From NCBI GenBank assembly GCA_963422465.1, contig OY730172.1, forward strand, positions 4,030,001 to 4,094,000: DNA of 64,000 nt, in the 5' to 3' direction. Source of the stretch: Lichina pygmaea. Lineage: Eukaryota; Ascomycota; Lichinomycetes; Lichinales; Lichinaceae. How positions within the stretch are numbered: position 1 is the stretch's first letter; every line of letters begins with the position of its first letter. Both the position numbers and the translations under genes were made by a program. The notes beneath the pieces were generated by a model that was not told where the DNA came from, ran no database searches, and was given only the letters and a program-made list of their open reading frames with translations. Positions 56,964-64,000 of the stretch are shown piece after piece.

Positions 56964-57777
56964 TCTATCAGGGCCGAGGAGCTCTTAGCATAATGGAGCC
57001 TGATGGGGTAACTGGGGGTCTACGAGGTAGATTCTAGTGAGAAGTTTTCCATGCTGAAGGTGCTGTTCAGTACATCGTGGTTCCATCCTTCTCAGGGATT
57101 AGTCCGGGACTTGATTTTTTGCTTAGGCAACGATCTGGCCCAGATCTTCGGAGAGCCTGCACATGTATCTGATCTTTGCTCGGTATCTCCTATAGCACAA
57201 GTGATAGTCCATCTGCGTACGTGTACCGAGCAAACAGATTCCCGGATCTTCTGCCCTTCAGTCGCACTAATGAATCCACCCCTTTTTGCAAATGCAAAGA
57301 ACCACCAGGCAGAAGCGCGCCCTTTATGATTCTCCCTTGACATCCAAGCAGCGGTGGTAGCTGCCTGGGCATTCTCTAGTGCATCGGCTTCTGACGCTGC
57401 CAAGCTGGCTTTTCTTGGGCCTCGATGGCAATATCGCTGCGTTTCTCGAGTAACTTTCTTTGGGGATGAGACTTGGGGCGAGACTGATACCTACTTGAGG
57501 CCGACCGGCTTGGATTCCCTTCTCCCCGTGAATGAGTTTTGGAGGGATAAAGCATGATCCAGCGGCCGAGAGAATAGCAGGCACGAGACCCTCCGTCGCT
57601 TCACTCAGCGAGGCGGACATTTCCTGAACATCTCCTGAACAGAGCACGAGCCCGCCATAACAGAATGAGAACATATCCTGAACAGCCTCCGACCTGAGGT
57701 TCAAATGCTTCACAGACTTTGTCTGCCACTCGAAACACGCCTAAACATCTTCTATCTTCACCAAGAACTCGGTCACA
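56964..57777. other. Intergenic, uncertain small frames
   Basis: Downstream of HEI10. A minus-strand frame (ATG near 57713, about 130 codons) has ordinary composition but no motif, homology signal or convincing splice partner, so it is not called. The last 60 bp upstream of 57778 look like a CT/CA-rich leader. Confidence 0.4.
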
Positions 57778-58323
57778 ATGTGCAGGCGGATTGTCGTGAG
57801 CTTCCCCTGCGGCCATGTCGCGAGAGCCGAGACAGTGGTCGAAAGGTGTGGTCGCCCTCGTCCCGAGCCGCTTTGCATGCTGGATTTCGTGCTCCAGTCA
57901 GAGGGGAGCTGCCCGGCGTGTCTCGAACGGGACATCACGAGGCTCGAGGCGGCTGCACGGACCCATACAAGGTGGATGCGTGCCATATACCGCTCTAATC
58001 TTCGACAGCCACCTTCTCAGGCAATGCTGAGAGATTTCGAGGAGTTCGACCGTCGGTTCATCGCCATCAATCGCCGAATAGCGTTGATACTCAACAATAG
58101 AGACCGCGCCATTAGGACTGTGGAGCAGCTGGCCGAAAGGGCCGTCCCTCGTGAGAGGAGACGCAGCCCAGAGCGCATGGAGGCCGCTGTGGCACCACCG
58201 CATCGGCCGCAGGGATGGGCAAGGCGTGGTGCTTTCAGCGCCCCGGACGGCCACCCTCTCTATAACACAGCTCCAGCGAGTGCGTCTCGTGACGGTCCAG
58301 ACGATGAGAATGAGGAGCTGTGA
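57778..58323 (+). CDS. Small Cys/His-rich orphan protein (zinc-binding-like N-terminus)
   Basis: A single exon, 546 bp, 181 residues, with ATG in a good context (TCACAATG) after a CT/CA-rich leader. The first 50 residues carry regularly spaced Cys/His: MCRRIVVSFPCGHVARAETV, ERCGRPRPEPLC and SEGSCPACLERD (C2, C11, H13, C24, C33, C45, C48). This resembles a degenerate RING-like zinc knuckle of the kind found in small fungal orphan proteins. The middle is helical and basic (FEEFDRRFIAINRRIALILN) and the tail is disordered and acidic (DDENEEL). I do not recognise a family. The function is unknown. Confidence 0.55.
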   Translation: MCRRIVVSFPCGHVARAETVVERCGRPRPEPLCMLDFVLQSEGSCPACLERDITRLEAAARTHTRWMRAIYRSNLRQPPSQAMLRDFEEFDRRFIAINRRIALILNNRDRAIRTVEQLAERAVPRERRRSPERMEAAVAPPHRPQGWARRGAFSAPDGHPLYNTAPASASRDGPDDENEEL

Positions 58324-58859
58324 GTGAAGAGTGTCTTCCGTCCTCTCATTTTCCTTTTGTCTGCATGTTCGTTAAGCTAAACGTCCGTGTAGTTGAGCCC
58401 TGAGCTGGTTGTCGTCACCCTGCGACTTCGGGATGGTCTTTCGGAACGAAAATCGAAAAAGGGGGTTGGTCAGACCCTGTGGTCTTGATAGGGCATTCAC
58501 GATGGAACAGCAATCAAATAGCCTTGATGCCTCCTATTACGTAGACTCAGAACCGCTAGACGTAGGCTGTTGGTAGCAATGAAATCCCTTATCCTTACCT
58601 GTTGTCGTCCGCCTGATATGTAAAAGTCTGATGCGCAGGTGAGCTCGATGTAAGTTTTCGCCCCCTATTCCACAAACCTACCACTCCCAGCAGTACCAGG
58701 AAGAATCGTATTCTTTTAGCGCGTCCCATCGTGGAAGGAGCAAGAGCTGAGGAAACCGAATCTCTGGATTTTCTGATCCTGCTACTCTGGTGGAATAGCA
58801 ACGAGGGCTGTTTGAACGCCAGACCGGACGACCGTTCACAATAGCATCGACAATACCAG
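58324..58859. other. Intergenic between the two small orphan genes
   Basis: About 540 bp. A minus-strand frame at 58595-58867 contains a short hydrophobic stretch (RFFLVLLGVVGLW) but has no support, so it is not called. Confidence 0.4.
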
Positions 58860-59223
58860 TTGGACATTACTCGTTCTATTCATCGATCGAGAACCTTACC
58901 TGCTCTTCCCAGGAGTACATACGTCTGCCTTTCCATCCGGGCACCAGGCTTTTCTTTCTGCTTTCTTCCCTTTGATTCTTCCAGGAATTCCGGTCCCCTC
59001 GATCCAGGATCACCAATCTCAAGTCGAACATCAACCGACTTTCGATTATATCCAAGTGTTGTTATCCCTGTTAGATCAGGGTGACAGTCAGGTCAGACGA
59101 CACCAGCACAAAAAAGGCCCGGCTCTCTTCAACTCTCCAGACGACTAAACGTCGTCTCAAGGTAAGTTCAAACTACTTGCTTGCTTGATGTCGAGATATC
59201 TTCGCTGATAATAGCATGACAGC
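58860..59223 (+). promoter_or_regulatory. Leader of the next gene, with a 5'UTR intron
   Basis: CT-rich sequence free of ATG until the inferred intron 59161-59222 (GTAAGTTC...GCATGACAG). Both ATGs inside that intron would be removed. Splicing places the start codon one base after the junction. The extent of transcription is inferred. Confidence 0.55.
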
Positions 59224-59730
59224 ATGAAGGTCAAGGGCAGCGCCTCTTCCGACGCCGCCAGCTCTCCGGCAACCGCGGAGAGGCTGGAAGGCATCCAACC
59301 CGGTCGACAAGAAAACGTCGAGTCGCCGGCGAGATTCGACACGCCCGCAGATACCCTGCGGAAAGCCCGTGAGGATCTTCGGGCCAGACAGGCCCTTCAT
59401 CGGCTCCAAAAACCGACCAGCACTCATCCCTGTGTCTACTCCCCCCTCAATCCGCGGTCCGACGCAAACCGCGTGACGAAAAATCTCGCCCCTGGTTCGG
59501 CAGAAGAGCAACAGATAAAGGCTCTCCGGCGGACGATCGAAAAGCTGACGATGCACCACTCCGACCGGTGCACGAAGCACATAAAGCTGTCTCGACAGCA
59601 CGAGAGGCTGTCCCGAGACTTCGCCAAGCTGAAGAAAGCCCTTGAAGCGAAGGACCAGACCCTTCGAGGGTTGCAGAGATTGCTTCCCCAGCTGGTCACG
59701 GTCGTCGATAACGCGCTTGAGGATGACTAG
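59224..59730 (+). CDS. Small coiled-coil orphan protein
   Basis: One coding exon, 507 bp, 168 residues. The start follows the 5'UTR intron acceptor (CAG-C-ATG). The N-terminal half is disordered (SSDAASSPATAERLEGIQPG). A long amphipathic helix fills the C-terminal half: EEQQIKALRRTIEKLTMHHS, KHIKLSRQHERLSRDFAKLK and KALEAKDQTLRGLQRLLPQL, with heptad spacing of Leu/Ile, ending NALEDD. A dimerising coiled coil is likely. No family is recognised and no function is proposed. It sits between another orphan gene and the UFO1-like gene. Confidence 0.55.
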   Translation: MKVKGSASSDAASSPATAERLEGIQPGRQENVESPARFDTPADTLRKAREDLRARQALHRLQKPTSTHPCVYSPLNPRSDANRVTKNLAPGSAEEQQIKALRRTIEKLTMHHSDRCTKHIKLSRQHERLSRDFAKLKKALEAKDQTLRGLQRLLPQLVTVVDNALEDD

Positions 59731-60536
59731 CCCACCGACGACACTGGGTCGGACACCGAGCCGAGCCCCGACCCGACGTCGAACCAAGACCCGGGCTCGG
59801 GTCAGGAGGGGCGAGGTCAAGTTCGGGGGATGTGAGATGGGCCCAATCTGGGGCGAGGGGGAAGGGCAGTGACGCGGAAACACTGTTCCTGTATCAGTTG
59901 TGGACGTTCTATACCGAGCGTAGGAATATAGAGCTGGTCTTCTCTGATTCCTATTCCAGCGTCCCAGATCAGCAGTAGGTTGGTTTGGCATCGTCTAATT
60001 CGACAACTAGAAAGCTGAAGCTAAATTCATCGGCCTTTCTTCAATTTCTTGAAGAACTTGTGCATGCGCGAAATTAAATCAAGGAAGGCATAACAAGTGA
60101 TATCTGGATCCTACCGGTAATCTACGGCTAGTGTTGACTCGTGCTGCTCCCAAAGCCATCGTGGTCGTTCCAAATGTTCACTGCTAGTACTAGAAGAGAT
60201 TATACTCGGCACATTATAAGACTCTTAGACAGGTGAGGATACTCGAAAATAGTAGATTTGGACCAGAGGGTAGGCTGCGATATCAAGACAATTACCTCGG
60301 TATCGAGGGGGTGCGGTTCTGTGGCCACAGTAAGACTAGCGGCTGCTGACTCCACAGGAGTGCAGGCTGACTGATACGAGAAAGGAGTCAAGGTCTGTAA
60401 GATTACGGCAAAAAATTTGAGCGTGTTCTCTTCCGGTTCTCGAGACTACGACAGAGCGAGCGATCATCAACATCTGGCTGACCAGGACACCTGCTGGTTT
60501 AGCTAAGTTCGTTCTTTATCAGCCTCTCAAGTTTTT
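59731..60536. other. Intergenic, AT-richer
   Basis: About 800 bp, more AT-rich than its surroundings between about 60000 and 60450. No gene or repeat was recognised. It presumably includes the promoter of the UFO1-like gene. Confidence 0.45.
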
Positions 60537-63500
60537 ATGCAATCCGGCCCTTCTCAAGCTATCCAAGAACGCCCCTTTTACCCGAAAACTGAAGTTTCTC
60601 CCGACCAACTCGCCCATCATGGACTCCGGCATGACTGTGATCAGGCTCCACGCCTCCCTCGTCTCGAGGAGCGTGAGAGCAGACAAGGCCCTCGTGGCCT
60701 TGCCGACTCCGGGCATCCAGCCACGGCATCCTTGGCCGGGCACCATCATCTGGTCCGCGAAGGATCCGGAGGGCTAAGCGCAGACGACGACCCTGATGGC
60801 AGGCCAAAAGACGAAGACCAAGGAGAGTCTTTGACCGCAGAACCCGTCGCGCGACTGGTTCTAGACGCAGGTCACCTAGACCAGGTCCCGCAATCCACGC
60901 AGAATGGACAGTCGCTGACACGCATGCCGAATGGTGCGACAGCACGCCCCCCCCTTAACCCTTGAAGCTAGTCTACAGCGCTGACGAGGTCGACAGAGGT
61001 CTTGATTCATATTCTCTCCCATCTTCCACCGTCGTCTTTGTCAACGGTCGCGCTCGTCTCCCGCAAGTTCTACAGCCTGGTTACCACGCCGTATCCCTGG
61101 AGAATTGCATTCTGCAGGTTCTTTCCTGGTATTGACCGGCTTGTAACCACTGGCCGTCATGGAACACCGGAAGACCTCACATTGGCGAGATCGGTAGACG
61201 AGGTGAAGTCCGAGCGGCGGTCTTTCGCACGCCTAACCGCTGTTGCATCATGGAGAAGCGAATACATACTGCGTACCCGACTCTTACGTTGCCTGGCTCG
61301 CGGGAAACCGGCGGCCCCGTTTGATGCCAAGGCCGGTCATGCGAACGTGCGCTCGGCCGCTGCGGATCTCGGCACACGTGGAGTAATCACCTACACGTCT
61401 GGCCTTCACAGTCTGGTAACTAGGCTCCACGCCGTGTTTGGCTCTTCGCAGAGTAGAAGATCTCCACGTTTCGTCGTCGGCGCCGAGGACACCGGCTGGG
61501 CTCGCAAAACCGACCTTACTCACGCCAGGATTGACGCGTGGGGTACGGCCGACCCGCAGAACTTTCTCCAATTCGAGCAGCGGTTCCCTGGTGAACGGCT
61601 ATGGGGACTTGGCGACGGCAGCGTGGTCGGGACACCGAACGTCATGGACGTCAGCCAGCCCTTTGGCATCGTCTACGGTGAAGGCTCTCCTGGCGGTCTA
61701 GTTTACTTTCGAGCGGCAGACGAGAAACGCGGCCGCTTCTTGCCTTACTCGGAGGGAATCGCGGCCCCGCATCTCGGCATACCTAAAATTCCTGGGACGG
61801 AGGATGCGATATGTGCGGTGTGGATTGCCAAATCGGCGCGCATAGTGGAAATGACCAACGGCGTCACAGGGATCCTGTGTGGGTCGTCCCATGGGGTTTT
61901 GACGGCTTACTCGCTGGGGCTGTCCTCCGCCAGCCGTGGCCATTTTCTATGCAGAGATATGACCGCCCGATGGATCATCAGCCCCGGGGTACCCATCATT
62001 GGTATCGTTGTCGACGAGCACTTCAGCGAAAGTCGAATGAGGGAAGGTCGCGGCTGGATCGTCGTCTTGAATGCTCTAGGAGAAGTTTACTACTCGGACG
62101 ACCTGCCTACGCCTCAATCTCCCCCAGATCTTGTTAGGCCGGATAACAGGTCGACGGAGGTCTGTGCATGGGAAACTGGCCGGACTGTCTCCTGGAAAGC
62201 GATCGAGCAAAGCAAGCGCACCGCACGGCCGGATCCTTACAGGGAGTCATCTGTCGAAGGGGGCTACTCTCCCTGCTATACCACCATCGAGCGGCGCTTC
62301 GAGGAGACCAAAGAGATTGAAAACTTTCTCGCCCACAAGCCGAAGCATTTCAGGGCCGTCTGCGAAGGATGGGACATGCAGGGCAAAGTCGAAGTCGATT
62401 TTGCTGGCGATGGTTTCGAGATCCAGCAATCGGTCACAGTCTTGAAAGGCGGACACGGAACGCAAGAGCCAGTGCAGCTCAGGCGTTACGCCAAGTGCTA
62501 TGGAGACGCGAGAGGAGTCTCGCTCGATACGCTGGATGAGAAGGCGCAGATGGCCAGCAACCGCTGGCGGCTGACGGATCTGTCTTTTGGACAGACCAAG
62601 GTCGAGGAGATCGCTACCACGGCGCTGGACGAGTCGACTTACGCCCTTTCGACGATGCTCGAAGACGAGACCTTTGGCACATCTGGGACATCGGGCGAGA
62701 TTACTCCGTCGGCGTCCGATCAAGTGGATCGATCGGCGGTTCCTGGTCAGCGAGCGAGGTTGCTGGCCGCCGGCACGAAGAACGGCAACGTCTTCATCTG
62801 GGATATTCGTGGTTCTGTCCCTGGTCAAGCGCATGTGGTCAACACGCTTCCCCCGGTCCGAATCATTCGCACCGACTCGCCGCAGATCTCGTGCCTGGCG
62901 ATGACTGCGCTCTACTTGGTTTCTGGTGGGACCGATGGCCTCGTGCAGGCATGGGAACCGCTGGCATCGACAGAGCAGCCAGTGCGCACGATCAACAGCC
63001 GCTTCTCAACTCGCGTTCGTCGGCTGAATGCTCGCGTTGACGTCACAGGCCACGGTGGAGGGTCGTCCCTCTCCGCCGCAGGCGCTGTCTGTCTCGATCC
63101 AGATCCCACCGTTCTCCGAGGGATGGTCTCGATCGGTCCTCATCTGCGGTACTGGAGTTACAGCTCCTCGGGAGCCGACTCTTTTGCTGGCCGATCACGT
63201 CGACTGCGCCGTGGTCCTCGTCGGGGGAATCACTCGAATCAAAGTTATACCGGACAAGGGCGAGGCAACATTGCCGAATACATCGAGAACGAGAAGAGAG
63301 AGCTAGCTCGGGAAGAAGCCGACAGGAGGAGAGAGACCAGACGCTTGGCTGGCAGATTTGGCATCGGGCTGCTGGGTGATGGCGCAAACGACGACGACGT
63401 GCTCGCTTATGCTCTGATGCTGAGCGAGGAGAGTCTAGCCCACGAAGAGGAAAAACGCAGAAGCGGATCCGATAGCCCTGGCAGTCAAAGCGCAAGTCTT

Positions 63501-64000
63501 TCCAGCAGTGACACGATCACGCCGGAGGGCAGTGTCATCTCCCTTGCGTCGCCAACATCTCTTGCCACAATCGACGACGACGACGACGAGCTTGCAGAAG
63601 CCGTTCGCAGGTCTCTGCAAGAGAGCAACTTTGACACGCTCGATTCCTTCGCGCCCCTTCCGGCGGCGGAAAGCAGCCTCAGCGGCGCGCAGCGTGACAT
63701 ACCAATCCGGTACATGAAGTCGAAACGGTCCCGATCTTCGTCGTCGTCCGCGACCGGAGATGTGGTGACGAGCACTGTTTCTCGACGAGCAAGCCGTTCG
63801 CAGTCAGTCGCGGAAGATGATCTGGATTACGCCATCCAGTTGAGTCTCGCCGAGGAACGCAGCCGAAACGAGGGCACAATCATCGGGGCGCCCGAGGCCA
63901 AGAACAGCCACGCAGAGTTTCCCACCCTGGCATCTGCCTTGGGCGCATCTACTTCTCCTCCACGGCCTGAAGGTAACCCCGACGGCGCAGGAAAGACGAA
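60537..64000 (+). CDS. ufo1: Ufo1-like F-box / WD40 / UIM protein (3' end outside window)
   Basis: Exon 1 is 60537-60933 and exon 2 runs from 60979 to the window end without a stop (about 1140 residues visible). The 45-bp intron (GTGCGA...CTACAG, with CTTAAC) joins MPN-ALTRSTEVLIHILSHL, restoring the F-box: STEVLIHILSHLPPSSLSTV, ALVSRKFYSLVTTPYPWRIA. A beta-propeller-like region follows: GVITYTSGLHSLVTRLHAVF, GIVYGEGSPGGLVYFRAAD, ARLLAAGTKNGNVFIWDIRG and LVSGGTDGLVQAWEP. Then come at least three ubiquitin-interacting motifs: DDVLAYALMLSEESLAHEE, DDELAEAVRRSLQESNF and EDDLDYAIQLSLAEERSRNE. Known role: in yeast, Ufo1 is an SCF substrate receptor (Ho endonuclease) whose UIMs control its own turnover. 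The N-terminal 130 residues are disordered; the start ATG at 60537 is tentative. Confidence 0.85.

Noticed and set aside
57324-57713. Minus-strand 130-codon frame between HEI10 and the next gene
   Set aside because: The composition is ordinary, but no motif, no coherent splice partner and no leader-like sequence were found. Left uncalled.
58595-58867. Minus-strand frame with a short hydrophobic segment
   Set aside because: It overlaps the inferred leader of the next gene, uses an unsupported start and has no recognisable domain.

Overview
This is a GC-rich nuclear window from a filamentous ascomycete (Pezizomycotina, probably Sordariomycetes; the class is inferred). Genes carry short GT-AG introns of about 45-110 bp with CTRAY-type branch sites. 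Diagnostic families are present: a divergent histone H4 variant, the AA9 lytic polysaccharide monooxygenase family, a HEI10/Zip3-type meiotic RING protein and a Ufo1-like F-box/WD40/UIM protein. Exon structures were read by eye from splice signals and reading-frame continuity. In every complete multi-exon model the exon lengths add up to a whole number of codons.

Layout. 1-977: 3' part of a coiled-coil gene. 2.7-4.0 kb (-): histone H4 variant with eight exons. 4.8-7.0 kb: divergent pair SVF1 (-) and mitochondrial ribosomal protein uL11m (+). 8.2-11.75 kb (+): HAL4/SAT4-type kinase full of homopolymer tracts. 13.6-16.2 kb (-): TYW1. 17.5-18.7 kb (+): PQ-loop membrane protein. 20.1-21.8 kb (-): AA9 LPMO. 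24.9-29.4 kb: divergent pair HSP10 (-) and a WRAP53/TCAB1-like WD40 protein (+). 30.0-33.2 kb (-): XPF-like protein resembling ZIP2/SHOC1. 33.9-35.4 kb (-): O-methyltransferase. 37.7-39.0 kb (-): TauD-type dioxygenase. 42.6-46.1 kb: divergent pair NUP49 (-) and FIP1 (+). 46.8-50.7 kb (+): an unrecognised repeat-rich gene. 51.4-54.6 kb: convergent TTC1-like (+) and XAP5 (-). 55.6-57.0 kb (+): HEI10. 57.8-59.7 kb: two small orphan genes. 60.5 kb to the end (+): UFO1-like gene, cut by the window edge.

Most genes are housekeeping (tRNA modification, mitochondrial translation and folding, nuclear pore, mRNA 3' processing) and do not form a pathway cluster. Two probable ZMM-type meiotic crossover factors, HEI10 and the ZIP2-like protein, lie about 22 kb apart. 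The O-methyltransferase and dioxygenase are neighbours on one strand, but no backbone synthase is visible, so I do not call a biosynthetic cluster.

Intergenic DNA holds microsatellites, GTAC-rich palindromic stretches, two small inverted-repeat elements, a diverged relative of one of them, three tandem arrays and a degraded Ty1/copia gag fossil. The most unusual locus is the gene at 47,953-50,051. It has a TATA box, then about 1.2 kb of upstream sequence without a single ATG on the coding strand, then a 15-residue coding repeat, and a 91-bp tandem array right after its stop codon.
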